64,000 nt of DNA, from positions 1 through 64,000 of the forward strand of contig NZ_AMRV01000008.1 of assembly GCF_000342165.1 (NCBI RefSeq), given 5' to 3'. The number at the start of each line of letters is the position of its first letter. The first letter of the stretch is position 1. Below are positions 53,955 to 64,000 of this stretch, piece by piece. The translations under genes were made by a program, and so were the position numbers. The notes beneath the pieces are model-generated. The model was not told where the DNA came from and did not search any database. It worked only from the letters and a program-made list of their open reading frames with translations. Source of the stretch: Pacificimonas flava. GTDB lineage: Bacteria; Pseudomonadota; Alphaproteobacteria; Sphingomonadales; Sphingomonadaceae.

Positions 53955-53958
53955 ATGC

Positions 53959-54336
53959 TTAGTCCTCGTCCGTCTCACGCACCACGATGCGGATGCGGCT
54001 GAAAGGTTTCACGATCTTGCTGGCGCGGCCACGGGCACGCGCATGCCAGCGCTTCATCGACAACGCCTTGCCCACGGAGGCTTCGCTGACGATCAGCGCG
54101 TCGACATCCAGATTGTGATTGTTTTCCGCGTTCGCAATGGCCGAGGCCAGAACCTTGGAGACCGGAGCCGCCATCGCCTTGTTGGAAAACTTCAAGATGT
54201 TCAACGCGTCTTCGGCCTTCTTCCCGCGGATCAGACCCGCGACAAGGTTCAGCTTCTGGGCGGATCCGCGTACGGTCGTGCCGGTAGCCAGCGCCTCGCG
54301 ATCGCCGACGCGGCGGGGATTTGCTGCCTTGCCCAT
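53959..54336 (-). CDS. rplV: 50S ribosomal protein L22
   Basis: L22 (125 residues) lines the exit tunnel. [19 protein letters not shown] and [18 protein letters not shown], the latter ending in the tunnel hairpin, are conserved. Start ATG overlaps the rpsS stop by one base. Confidence 0.97.
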   Translation of the reverse strand: MGKAANPRRVGDREALATGTTVRGSAQKLNLVAGLIRGKKAEDALNILKFSNKAMAAPVSKVLASAIANAENNHNLDVDALIVSEASVGKALSMKRWHARARGRASKIVKPFSRIRIVVRETDED

Positions 54337-54611
54337 TAGCGCTTCGCCTTCTTGTCTGCGCCATGGCCGAAATAGGTACGCGTCGGCGCAAACTCGCCAA
54401 GCTTCATTCCGACCATATCCTCGTTGACCGACACGGGAATGAATTTCTTCCCGTTATACACGTTGAAGGTCAGACCGACGAACTGCGGCAGGATCGTGGA
54501 GCGGCGCGACCAGGTCTTGATCGGCGTACGCTTCGACGCTTCCTGCGCCTCATCGGCCTTCTTCAAAAGGTGCAGGTCCACGAACGGACCTTTTTTGAGT
54601 GAACGTGCCAT
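54336..54611 (-). CDS. rpsS: 30S ribosomal protein S19
   Basis: S19 (91 residues) contacts S13 in the head. [17 protein letters not shown] and the [19 protein letters not shown] end are typical. Confidence 0.97.
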   Translation of the reverse strand: MARSLKKGPFVDLHLLKKADEAQEASKRTPIKTWSRRSTILPQFVGLTFNVYNGKKFIPVSVNEDMVGMKLGEFAPTRTYFGHGADKKAKR

Positions 54612-54620
54612 AGCTAGTCC

Positions 54621-55463
54621 TTACCGCCCCTTCTTGCGCGCGTGACGCGAGCGGATGATCATCTTGTTGGAATCCTTCTTCGGATCCCGCGTCTTGGCGC
54701 CCTTCGTCGGCTTGCCCCACGGGGTCACCGGATGACGACCGCCGGACGTACGGCCTTCACCGCCGCCATGGGGGTGATCGACCGGGTTCTTGGCGACACC
54801 GCGCGTCAGCGGCTTCTTGCCGCGCCAGCGATTGCGCCCCGCCTTGGCCAGCGTCTGGTTCGAATTGTCCGGGTTGGACACCGCACCGACCGTCGCCATG
54901 CAGTCGCCGCGAACGTAACGCGTCTCACCCGAACCGAGCCGGATGATCGTCATGCCGCGATCCTTGCCGACCACCTGCGCGTAGGTTCCCGCCGAACGCG
55001 CCAGCTGACCGCCCTTGCCGGGCTTCAGCTCGACATTGTGGATGATCGTACCGACGGGCATTTGGCCCGTTTCCATCGCATTGCCCGGCTTCACGTCGAC
55101 CTTCTTGCCGGCGACGATCTTGTCACCGACGTTCAGACGCTGCGGCGCGAGGACGTATACCTGCTCGCCGTCGCCGTAGCTGACGAGCGCGATGAAGGCC
55201 GTGCGGTTGGGGTCATATTCCAGACGCTCCACCGTACCCTCGACGTCCCACTTGCGACGCTTGAAGTCGATCACGCGGTACTTGCGCTTGTGACCGCCGG
55301 AGATGCCCCGCGATGTCACGCGGCCGGTGTTGTTGCGACCGCCGGACTTCGTCAGCCCCTCGGTCAGCGCCTTGACCGGACGCCCCTTGTGCAGGTGCGA
55401 GCGATCGACCAGCACCAGACCGCGACGGGCCGGGCTCGACGGGCGATATTGCTTCAGTGCCAT
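54621..55463 (-). CDS. rplB: 50S ribosomal protein L2
   Basis: L2 (280 residues) is required for subunit association and the peptidyl-transferase centre. [18 protein letters not shown], with the essential histidine, is present near the C terminus. The protein overlaps the rplW stop by one base at its start. Confidence 0.98.
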   Translation of the reverse strand: MALKQYRPSSPARRGLVLVDRSHLHKGRPVKALTEGLTKSGGRNNTGRVTSRGISGGHKRKYRVIDFKRRKWDVEGTVERLEYDPNRTAFIALVSYGDGEQVYVLAPQRLNVGDKIVAGKKVDVKPGNAMETGQMPVGTIIHNVELKPGKGGQLARSAGTYAQVVGKDRGMTIIRLGSGETRYVRGDCMATVGAVSNPDNSNQTLAKAGRNRWRGKKPLTRGVAKNPVDHPHGGGEGRTSGGRHPVTPWGKPTKGAKTRDPKKDSNKMIIRSRHARKKGR

Positions 55464-55777
55464 TAGTTAACTCCGCTCGTCACGTCGATCATGTCACCCT
55501 CTGCCAGGGTCACGATCGCCTTCTTGACGTCCGTGCGCGTGTAGGGGCGACCCTTCCAGCGCTTCGTCTTGCCCTTGGCAATCAGGGTGTTCACGCCCGT
55601 CACCTTCACGTCGAACAGCGCTTCGACCGCCGCCTTGATCTGCGGCTTCGTGGCGTTCTTCGCGACCTGGAAGGCAACCTGGTTATGTTCGGACACCATG
55701 GTCGACTTTTCGGTGATGATCGGAGCGCGGATCACGTCGTAATGCGACAGCGCCGGTGCAGCTTTCGTGTCAGCCAT
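55463..55777 (-). CDS. rplW: 50S ribosomal protein L23
   Basis: L23 (104 residues) docks trigger factor and SRP at the tunnel exit. [18 protein letters not shown] and [17 protein letters not shown] are diagnostic. It overlaps rplD by eight bases. Confidence 0.97.
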   Translation of the reverse strand: MADTKAAPALSHYDVIRAPIITEKSTMVSEHNQVAFQVAKNATKPQIKAAVEALFDVKVTGVNTLIAKGKTKRWKGRPYTRTDVKKAIVTLAEGDMIDVTSGVN

Positions 55778-56390
55778 TGAAGCGCGCCTCCAGCTTTTCG
55801 ACCGCGGCCTTGGTCAGGACCAGCGTGTCGTGGTTGAGGATGTCGTAGACGTTCGCACCGGCGGTCGGCAGCACGTCGATGTGCGGCAGGTTCGCGGCAG
55901 CTTTCTTGAAGCCCTCGTTCGTCTCGGCATCGATGAAGAGCGCGCGCTCGAAACCGAGCTTGCCCAGCGACTCCTTCAGGGCCTTGGTCTTGGCATCCTT
56001 CAGGTCGAGGTCCTTCAGGACAACGAGCTTGCCCTCGGCGGCCTTTACGCTCAGCGCCGTCTTCAGGCCGAGCACGCGCACCTTCTTGTTCAGGCTCTGC
56101 TCGAACGTACGGGCCTTCGGACCGTGCGCCTTGCCACCGCCGACAAAGATCGGGGCCTTGCGGCTGCCGTGACGAGCACCGCCGCCACCCTTCTGCCGCC
56201 CAAACTTCTTGGACGTACGCGCAACATCACCGCGCTCGCGGGCCGCTCGGGCCATGCCGCGGCGGTTCGCAAGCTGCCACGTAACGACGCGGTGCAGGAT
56301 GTCCGGACGCGCTTCGAGGCCGAAGATTTCCTCGGGAAGCTCGATGTCGCCGGACGCCTTGCCGTCGAGGCTCTGCATCTTGACCTTCAT
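55770..56390 (-). CDS. rplD: 50S ribosomal protein L4
   Basis: L4 (206 residues) reaches the exit tunnel and in E. coli represses the S10 operon. [20 protein letters not shown] is the extended-loop region, and [19 protein letters not shown] the conserved end. It lies three bases after rplC. Confidence 0.97.
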   Translation of the reverse strand: MKVKMQSLDGKASGDIELPEEIFGLEARPDILHRVVTWQLANRRGMARAARERGDVARTSKKFGRQKGGGGARHGSRKAPIFVGGGKAHGPKARTFEQSLNKKVRVLGLKTALSVKAAEGKLVVLKDLDLKDAKTKALKESLGKLGFERALFIDAETNEGFKKAAANLPHIDVLPTAGANVYDILNHDTLVLTKAAVEKLEARFNG

Positions 56391-56393
56391 GGT

Positions 56394-57113
56394 TTAGGCC
56401 TCCGCGCTCTCGGCTTCAGCAGCCGGAGCGTTCGTGTTGGCGCCGCGGATACCCGCCGGGAACGGCAGGTCGGCAGCGTGCTTCTTCTTCACGGCATCCT
56501 TGACCGTCAGCCAGCCGCCCTTCGCGCCGGGCACGGAGCCCTTCACGAAGATCAGCCCGCGATCCGCGTCGATCTCGACGACTTCAAGGTTCTGCTGCGT
56601 GCGATTGCGGTGACCCATATGGCCGGCCATCTTCTTGCCCTTGAACACCTTGCCGGGGTCCTGGCACTGACCGGTGGAACCATGCGCACGGTGAGAGATC
56701 GAGACACCATGGCTGGCGCGCATGCCGCCAAAGCCCCAGCGCTTCATGGCGCCGGCAAAGCCCTTGCCCTGCGTGCGACCCGAAATGTCGACCTTCTGAC
56801 CCTTCAGAAAGTGATCCGCGCCCAGTTCGGCGCCGACGTCGACCAGCGCGTCATCGGACACGCGGAACTCAACGACACGGGCCTTCGGCTCCACCTCGGC
56901 CTTGCCGAAATGGCCGCGCTGCGGCTTATTCACATTCTTGGCCTTGGCCGTTCCCGCGCCCAACTGGACAGCGGTATAACCGTCAACGTCGACGGTGCGG
57001 TGCGAAACGACCTGACACCCCTCGAGCGCCAGAACCGTGACCGGCACATGCCGCCCATCGTCCTGGAACAAGCGGGTCATGCCCATCTTTTTCGCGATCA
57101 CGCCGGTACGCAT
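56394..57113 (-). CDS. rplC: 50S ribosomal protein L3
   Basis: L3 (239 residues) is an early assembly protein. [15 protein letters not shown] starts it and [18 protein letters not shown] is the central loop. A 30-residue Ala/Glu-rich C-terminal tail goes beyond the E. coli length. Confidence 0.97.
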   Translation of the reverse strand: MRTGVIAKKMGMTRLFQDDGRHVPVTVLALEGCQVVSHRTVDVDGYTAVQLGAGTAKAKNVNKPQRGHFGKAEVEPKARVVEFRVSDDALVDVGAELGADHFLKGQKVDISGRTQGKGFAGAMKRWGFGGMRASHGVSISHRAHGSTGQCQDPGKVFKGKKMAGHMGHRNRTQQNLEVVEIDADRGLIFVKGSVPGAKGGWLTVKDAVKKKHAADLPFPAGIRGANTNAPAAEAESAEA

Positions 57114-57263
57114 GATCCGTTCCTTCCTTAACAGAGGCCCCTGGCGCCAAGCTCATCCTGACGGGGGCGTGCCCAACATAATGCTCCGGCTGTCGAGGGC
57201 GCCGGCCCCGTCTTCGCCGCGACGCCGACCGGCGCCCCGACTGAATTCCTGTCGCTCAGGAGC
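57114..57263 (-). other. 150-base spacer between rpsJ and rplC with a GC-rich inverted repeat
   Basis: No gene is seen. A nine-base perfect inverted repeat, gggcgccgg at 57197-57205 and ccggcgccc at 57229-57237, lies in this unusually long gap for an S10 cluster, where rpsJ and rplC are normally close. It has no U-tract, so a regulatory or RNA-stability role is only possible. Confidence 0.4.
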
Positions 57264-57578
57264 TTAGGCGCCGAGCTTGATCTCCACATCGACACCCGCC
57301 GACAGATCGAGCTTCATCAGCGCATCGACCGTCTGCGGCGTCGGCTGGACGATGTCGAGAAGGCGCTTGTGCGTCCTCATCTCGAACTGCTCGCGGCTCT
57401 TCTTGTCGATGTGCGGGCCGCGATTGACCGTGAACTTCTCGATCTTCGTCGGCATCGGGATCGGACCGCGAACCATCGCGCCGGTGCGCTTCGCCGTATC
57501 GGCGATCTCACCGGTGGCCTGATCCAGCACACGGTGATCGAACGCCTTCAGGCGAATGCGGATGTTCTGCGTTTCCAT
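57264..57578 (-). CDS. rpsJ: 30S ribosomal protein S10
   Basis: S10 (104 residues), also NusE in antitermination complexes, begins [19 protein letters not shown] and contains [19 protein letters not shown]. It opens the S10 cluster directly after the tuf terminator. Confidence 0.97.
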   Translation of the reverse strand: METQNIRIRLKAFDHRVLDQATGEIADTAKRTGAMVRGPIPMPTKIEKFTVNRGPHIDKKSREQFEMRTHKRLLDIVQPTPQTVDALMKLDLSAGVDVEIKLGA

Positions 57579-57602
57579 GCCTACTGCCTCAAACCTTCAA
57601 AC

Positions 57603-57650
57603 AAAAAGAACCGGGCCGGTCCGTTCGCTCCAGGGCGCCGGACCGGCCCG
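57603..57650 (-). terminator. Rho-independent terminator after tuf
   Basis: A perfect 12-base stem (cgggccggtccg at 57612-57623 with cggaccggcccg at 57639-57650) is followed on the minus strand by TTCTTTTTGTTT. It ends the str transcript 18 bases beyond the tuf stop and separates it from the S10 cluster. Confidence 0.88.
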
Positions 57651-57667
57651 CTTCCGATATTCAATCG

Positions 57668-58858
57668 TTACTTCGTGATGTCACCGACAACACCCGCGCC
57701 GACCGTACGGCCACCCTCGCGGATCGTGAAGCGCTGACCCGAATCCATGGCGATGGGAGCGATCAGCTTCACGCCAAGGTTCACGTTGTCGCCGGGCATA
57801 ACCATTTCCGTGCCCTCTGGCAAGACCACTTCGCCCGTCACGTCGGTCGTGCGGAAGTAGAACTGCGGACGGTAGTTGGCGAAGAACGGCGTGTGACGGC
57901 CGCCCTCGTCCTTCGACAGCACGTACACCTCGGCAGAGAACTCGGTGTGCGGCGTGATCGAGCCCGGCTTCGCCAGAACCTGACCGCGCTCCACGTCCTC
58001 ACGCTTCGTACCACGCAGCAGCGCACCGACATTGTCGCCGGCCTCACCGCGGTCGAGCAGCTTGCGGAACATTTCGACGCCCGTGACGGTCGTCTTCACC
58101 GTGTCCTTGATGCCGACGATCTCGACTTCCTCGCCGACCGTGATCACGCCCTGCTCGACGCGGCCCGTGACAACCGTACCGCGACCCGAGATCGAGAACA
58201 CGTCCTCGATCGGCATCATGAACGGCTTGTCCAGCGGACGCTCCGGCTGCGGGATCGAATCGTCGACGGCCTTCATCAGCTCGAGGATCTTCTCCTTGCC
58301 GATACTGTCGTCGCGACCCTCAAGAGCGGCAAGCGCCGAACCCTTGATGATCGGAATGTCGTCGCCCGGGAAGTCGTACGAGGACAGCAGCTCGCGAACT
58401 TCCAGCTCGACCAGCTCCAGCAGCTCCTCGTCGTCGACCTGGTCGACCTTGTTCAGGAAAACGACCATCGCCGGCACGTTGACCTGCTTCGCCAGCAGGA
58501 TGTGCTCGCGCGTCTGCGGCATGGGGCCGTCGGCGGCGTTCACGACCAGAATCGCGCCGTCCATCTGCGCGGCGCCGGTGATCATGTTCTTCACATAGTC
58601 GGCGTGGCCCGGGCAGTCGACGTGCGCATAGTGGCGCTGGTCGGTCTCATACTCGACGTGCGCCGTCGAGATGGTGATGCCGCGCTCGCGCTCTTCCGGC
58701 GCCTTGTCGATGTTCGCGAAGTCGACGGCCGCGCCGCCATAGGTCTCCGCCAGCACCTTCGTGATCGCAGCCGTCAGCGTGGTCTTGCCGTGGTCGACGT
58801 GACCGATGGTGCCCACGTTAAGGTGCGGCTTATTGCGCTCGAATTTTTCCTTCGCCAT
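57668..58858 (-). CDS. tuf: Translation elongation factor Tu
   Basis: EF-Tu (396 residues) delivers aminoacyl-tRNA to the ribosome. [10 protein letters not shown] is the P-loop, DCPGHADYV the G3 motif and [11 protein letters not shown] the G4 motif. It is the only tuf copy in the window, placed last in the str cluster after fusA. Confidence 0.98.
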   Translation of the reverse strand: MAKEKFERNKPHLNVGTIGHVDHGKTTLTAAITKVLAETYGGAAVDFANIDKAPEERERGITISTAHVEYETDQRHYAHVDCPGHADYVKNMITGAAQMDGAILVVNAADGPMPQTREHILLAKQVNVPAMVVFLNKVDQVDDEELLELVELEVRELLSSYDFPGDDIPIIKGSALAALEGRDDSIGKEKILELMKAVDDSIPQPERPLDKPFMMPIEDVFSISGRGTVVTGRVEQGVITVGEEVEIVGIKDTVKTTVTGVEMFRKLLDRGEAGDNVGALLRGTKREDVERGQVLAKPGSITPHTEFSAEVYVLSKDEGGRHTPFFANYRPQFYFRTTDVTGEVVLPEGTEMVMPGDNVNLGVKLIAPIAMDSGQRFTIREGGRTVGAGVVGDITK

Positions 58859-58909
58859 TCTCTAACCCTCTGTCTTTCCTAGGTTCAACTGTTTCAACTC
58901 GAGGCGCTG

Positions 58910-60994
<2,085 letters not shown>

Positions 60995-61066
60995 GCGTGT
61001 GCCTATCCTATAATTCGAATTTGGGGCGGCCGGACGCTCATCGCCCGGCCGCCGGATCTCGTTTGA

Positions 61067-61537
61067 CTACCAGCGGTAGTGCGAGAAGGCGCGGTTCGCT
61101 TCCGCCATGCGGTGCGTGTCTTCGCGCTTCTTCACGGCATTGCCGCGGTTCTGGCTGGCATCCATCAGCTCGCCCGACAGACGCGCCGCCATGGTGTTTT
61201 CCGGGCGGCCACGCGCCGCGGAAATCAGCCAGCGAATGGCAAGAGCCTGGGCGCGGTCCGGACGAACCTCGACCGGCACCTGATAGGTCGCACCGCCGAC
61301 GCGGCGGCTGCGAACCTCGACGGCCGGCTTCACGTTGTTCAGCGCATCGTGGAAGACGCCCAGCGGGTCGCTCTTCATCCGGCCCTCGATCGTATCGAGG
61401 GCACCGTAGACGATGCGCTCTGCGGTGGACTTCTTGCCCTGATACATGACGAGGTTCATGAACTTCGTCAGGACGGTATCCCCGAAACGGGGATCAGGCA
61501 GGATTTCGCGCTTTTCTGGGCGGCGACGACGGGCCAT
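61067..61537 (-). CDS. rpsG: 30S ribosomal protein S7
   Basis: S7 (156 residues) organises the 30S head and in E. coli represses the str operon. [19 protein letters not shown] opens it, and [22 protein letters not shown] ends it. It lies 15 bases after rpsL. Confidence 0.97.
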   Translation of the reverse strand: MARRRRPEKREILPDPRFGDTVLTKFMNLVMYQGKKSTAERIVYGALDTIEGRMKSDPLGVFHDALNNVKPAVEVRSRRVGGATYQVPVEVRPDRAQALAIRWLISAARGRPENTMAARLSGELMDASQNRGNAVKKREDTHRMAEANRAFSHYRW

Positions 61538-61552
61538 GGCTCTTCTACCTTC

Positions 61553-61924
61553 TTACTTCGGCTTCTTGGTGCCGTACTTGGAACGGCTTTTCTTGCGGTC
61601 CCCGACGCCCTGCGTGTCGAGCACGCCGCGCAGGATGTGGTAACGAACGCCGGGAAGGTCCTTCACGCGGCCGCCGCGGATCAGCACGACGGAGTGCTCC
61701 TGGAGGTTGTGCCCCTCACCCGGGATGTAGCCGATCACCTCGAAACCGTTGGTCAGGCGAATCTTGGCAACCTTACGAAGCGCCGAGTTCGGCTTCTTCG
61801 GGGTCGTCGTGTAGACGCGCGTGCAGACGCCGCGCTTCTGCGGGTTCGCTTCGAGAGCGGGGACCTTGTTGCGCGCCTTCTGCGGCTCGCGGCCCTTCCT
61901 GACCAGCTGGTTGATCGTCGGCAT
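61553..61924 (-). CDS. rpsL: 30S ribosomal protein S12
   Basis: S12 (123 residues) guards decoding accuracy. [15 protein letters not shown] and [17 protein letters not shown] hold the lysines where streptomycin-resistance changes occur; both are wild type here. The ATG at 61924 ([11 protein letters not shown]) is the family start; 22 upstream codons in the open frame are ignored. It begins the str cluster. Confidence 0.98.
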   Translation of the reverse strand: MPTINQLVRKGREPQKARNKVPALEANPQKRGVCTRVYTTTPKKPNSALRKVAKIRLTNGFEVIGYIPGEGHNLQEHSVVLIRGGRVKDLPGVRYHILRGVLDTQGVGDRKKSRSKYGTKKPK

Positions 61925-62323
61925 GTGTCTATGTTCGCCTTCTTCAATTCCAAACCTGAACGCCCGCTCGCACCGGATTCGCGATCCCACCTGCGAACGA
62001 ACATCGCCCGAAGGCCCCTGCCCCCGCGCGAACGAAAAGAGTCGGCTCCGACAGGCAACCTAACGACCCTGCCCGGACCCAACCGATTAGCTATGTTAAC
62101 CTCGCGATCTCGCTGAACTTTTGTCAGCCGAGCCGCCTCGCCTTCGAGCAGCGTCTAGGACGAGCGCCTACCACCAGCCCGCGAGCATTAGGCGGCGCAT
62201 ATAGGGATGGCGGCAGCATGGGTCAACACGCAGAATCGGGCGCCTGCCCCCGATTCTCGACCGGCAAGCCCCACTGGCGACGCGATGAGACATCGACCCG
62301 CCATGCCCAGCCTCATAGGCGGT
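61925..62323 (-). promoter_or_regulatory. Gene-free spacer upstream of rpsL, probable str promoter region
   Basis: About 400 bases hold no gene. Around 62090-62130 the minus strand reads CTGACAAAAG and, further down, GGTTAACATAGCTAATC, a locally AT-rich segment that could contain -35 and -10 boxes. No single pair has clear consensus spacing, so this is only the likely place of the promoter for the translation block. Confidence 0.4.
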
Positions 62324-63607
62324 TCAGTCAGGCTTGACCACCCATGCGCCGCCTTTGACCACTGCCGCGGGTGACTCGAACAGGGTGACGTCCGCAAGGG
62401 GATCACCGGAAACCGCAACGAAGTCGCCGAAAGCACCCGGATCGAGCGTTCCGACCTGCCCTTCCCGGCCAAGCGCCTGCGCCGCTGAAAGCGTCGCGGC
62501 GCGGATGGCCTGCAGCGGCGTCATGCCGTATTCCGTCATCACGCGGAACTGCCGGGCGTTGAGGCCGTGCGGGTAGATGGCAGCGTCGGTGCCGAAGATC
62601 ATCATCGCACCGGCCTCGACCGCCTTACGGAAACTGTCCCGCTGCACCTGTCCGACCTGACGTTCCTTCGCGAGCGATTCCGGCAGGACACCGTTCTTCT
62701 CACCCTCCGCCAGCGTGTATTCGGTATTGTAGATGTCCATCGACAGGGCCGTGCCATGCTCCTTGGCGAGGCGGATCGTCTCCTCGTCAAGATAGCTGGC
62801 ATGTTCCACCGTATCGACGCCGCCCAGGATCGCCGCGCGGATGCCGGCATTGCCGTGTGCATGGGCCGCCACCTTCAGGCCCAGCATGTGCGCCGTCTCC
62901 ACCGCTGCGCGAATCTCCTCCTCGCTCAGCTGTTGTTCTCCGACGGTCGTGCCTTTCGAAAAGACACCGCCCGTCGCGCACAGCTTGATGACCTCCGCGC
63001 CATATTTGCGCATCCATTTGACGCGCGCCTTCATCTCGTCCGGCCCGTTCGCAACGCCGGGCGCGGTCGCCTGATAACTGGGCGGCAGGAAATTGTTGTC
63101 GCAGTGCCCGCCGGTTGCGCCGATGGCGTAGCCCGCCGGGACAATGCGCGGCCCGATAATGCGGCCTTCGTCGATCGCCTGACGCAGCGCAACGTCGGCG
63201 AAGTCATCGCTGCCGACATTGCGGACAGTGGTAAAGCCTGCGCGGACCGTCGCCTCCGCATTGGGAACCCCCATCACGGTCCAAAAGGCGTCCGTATAGC
63301 CAAGACTGCGATAGCCGCCGATGTCTGCAACGCCGGTCAGGTGAACATGCATGTCGATCAGACCCGGAACGAGGGTCAGTCCCGGCAGGTCCACGAACTC
63401 CGCGTCCGGCGGTGCGCCGCTGCCGTCCCAAGACACGACGCGGCCATCGGTGATCACCAGTTGCGGGTCGGCCACATAGCGCCCCGTCCGCACATCCAGA
63501 AGGCGCGCAGCCGAAACAACGAGCGTCTCCGCAGCGGCAGGCCGGGCGACGACGAGGGTTGCAGCAAGCATGACGGCGCGTGCCGCGAAGAGAGGAATCC
63601 TGTTCAC
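62324..63607 (-). CDS. Secreted metal-dependent amidohydrolase (imidazolonepropionase/prolidase-like)
   Basis: The 427-residue precursor has a signal peptide (MNRIPLFAARAVMLAATLVVA, cut after ARPAAA). The amidohydrolase metal site is complete: DMHVHL, a likely carboxylated lysine in VIKLCATGG, histidines in AAHAHGN and VEHASY, and the aspartate in FGTDAAIYPHG. The family includes secreted prolidases and Xaa-Arg dipeptidases; the substrate is unknown. I place the start at the GTG at 63607. A TTG at 63643 would lie in the loop of the inverted repeat that follows secA. Confidence 0.88.
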   Translation of the reverse strand: MNRIPLFAARAVMLAATLVVARPAAAETLVVSAARLLDVRTGRYVADPQLVITDGRVVSWDGSGAPPDAEFVDLPGLTLVPGLIDMHVHLTGVADIGGYRSLGYTDAFWTVMGVPNAEATVRAGFTTVRNVGSDDFADVALRQAIDEGRIIGPRIVPAGYAIGATGGHCDNNFLPPSYQATAPGVANGPDEMKARVKWMRKYGAEVIKLCATGGVFSKGTTVGEQQLSEEEIRAAVETAHMLGLKVAAHAHGNAGIRAAILGGVDTVEHASYLDEETIRLAKEHGTALSMDIYNTEYTLAEGEKNGVLPESLAKERQVGQVQRDSFRKAVEAGAMMIFGTDAAIYPHGLNARQFRVMTEYGMTPLQAIRAATLSAAQALGREGQVGTLDPGAFGDFVAVSGDPLADVTLFESPAAVVKGGAWVVKPD

Positions 63608-63620
63608 GCGCCGGTCGATA

Positions 63621-63667
63621 GGACGGACCGGCCGACCTGACAAGCGTGCCGGTCGGCCGGTCCGTCC
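63621..63667 (-). terminator. Perfect 17-base hairpin downstream of secA
   Basis: ggacggaccggccgacc (63621-63637) and its exact complement (63651-63667) pair around a 13-base loop, 13 bases beyond the secA stop. There is no T-run after it on the minus strand, so it may act as a terminator of another kind or as a 3' stabiliser. Confidence 0.65.
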
Positions 63668-63680
63668 CTGAATTCAGACG

Positions 63681-64000
63681 TTAGAGCGCACCGTGGCAGT
63701 GCTTGTATTTGCGGCCCGATCCGCAGGGGCACGGCGCGTTTCGATTTACCGGTCCGGCATTGTCCGGCATCGGCCGCTGCGCTGTTTGGGTAGGGCCGGC
63801 GGGGCGGGAGGGCGGCGCGCTGTCGTCGCGCCCCGTGAGCGGATCAATGTGCGTCGTCACGAACTCGGACGGCGCCGGCATCTCCGGCTCCGGCGCGCGC
63901 TCCGGCAGGCGCGCGGTCAGAAGCATGCGCGTCACATCCTCGCGAATGTGGGTCAGCATGGCCTCGAAAAGTGCAAAGGCCTCCTTCTTATACTCGTTGA
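63681..64000 (-). CDS. secA: Preprotein translocase ATPase SecA, C-terminal part (cut by window end)
   Basis: Only the last 105 or so residues are present; the gene runs off the right edge. [15 protein letters not shown] before the first methionine in frame and the C-terminal zinc domain [14 protein letters not shown] identify SecA, the ATPase that pushes proteins through SecYEG. A Pro-rich linker precedes the zinc domain, as usual. Confidence 0.92.
   Translation of the reverse strand, partial: NEYKKEAFALFEAMLTHIREDVTRMLLTARLPERAPEPEMPAPSEFVTTHIDPLTGRDDSAPPSRPAGPTQTAQRPMPDNAGPVNRNAPCPCGSGRKYKHCHGAL

Noticed and set aside
63608-63643. TTG at 63643 as the start of the amidohydrolase
   Set aside because: It lies in the loop of the secA-proximal inverted repeat and puts extra charged residues before the signal peptide.

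Overview
The window is a GC-rich bacterial chromosome segment with no rRNA, tRNA, CRISPR array, phage or transposase gene that I can see. Protein sequences and gene order (TPR protein - bamB - der; the cysteine-poor DksA; a complete str-S10-spc-alpha ribosomal block with a single tuf; many secreted M20, S9 and amidohydrolase enzymes; REP-like palindromes) suggest an alphaproteobacterium, most likely of the order Sphingomonadales. The species cannot be named from the sequence.

Region 1 (1-25.3 kb) is mixed metabolism and housekeeping. It starts with two diverged copies of a palindrome-bearing repeat. Next come a uracil-DNA-crosslinking UdgX fused to a DUF4130 domain with its radical-SAM partner, then dksA, a zinc-finger protein, an NAD-dependent epimerase and an orphan CoxL-type molybdenum hydroxylase. 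A LOV blue-light histidine kinase, a drug/metabolite transporter and a threonine-aldolase-like enzyme follow. Further on are secreted peptidases/amidohydrolases, the maiA-fahA end of tyrosine (homogentisate) breakdown, a TPR-bamB-der group, and a panB-transporter-yffB-like-purT group.

Region 2 (25.4-36.1 kb) is the most interesting accessory part. Tightly packed plus-strand genes encode a HAD-IB phosphatase, two nucleotidyltransferases, a CDP-glycerol glycerophosphotransferase-like protein, a CDP-alcohol phosphatidyltransferase with an N-terminal extension, a diacylglycerol/ceramide-kinase-like lipid kinase and a divergent nucleotidyltransferase-fold protein. A flippase faces them, and a glutamine-dependent asparagine synthase lies beyond it. 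Together they look like a pathway that activates a small polar alcohol or acid with CTP and attaches it to a lipid. The asparagine synthase appears to start at an ATC codon.

Region 3 (36.2-42.5 kb) holds an SDR/AraC divergent pair, guaA, a small secreted protein, a thioesterase overlapping an iron alcohol dehydrogenase, and an unrecognised gene.

Region 4 (42.7-62 kb, minus strand) is the complete translation block in the order rpsL-rpsG-fusA-tuf, then S10-spc-alpha through secY, adk, rpsM, rpsK, rpoA and rplQ. A strong terminator separates tuf from rpsJ, another ends the block after rplQ, and a 13-bp hairpin lies inside the spc cluster between rpmD and rplO. Ribosomal protein S5 carries an Arg/Gly-rich N-terminal tail. 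The window ends with a secreted amidohydrolase and the 3' end of secA.
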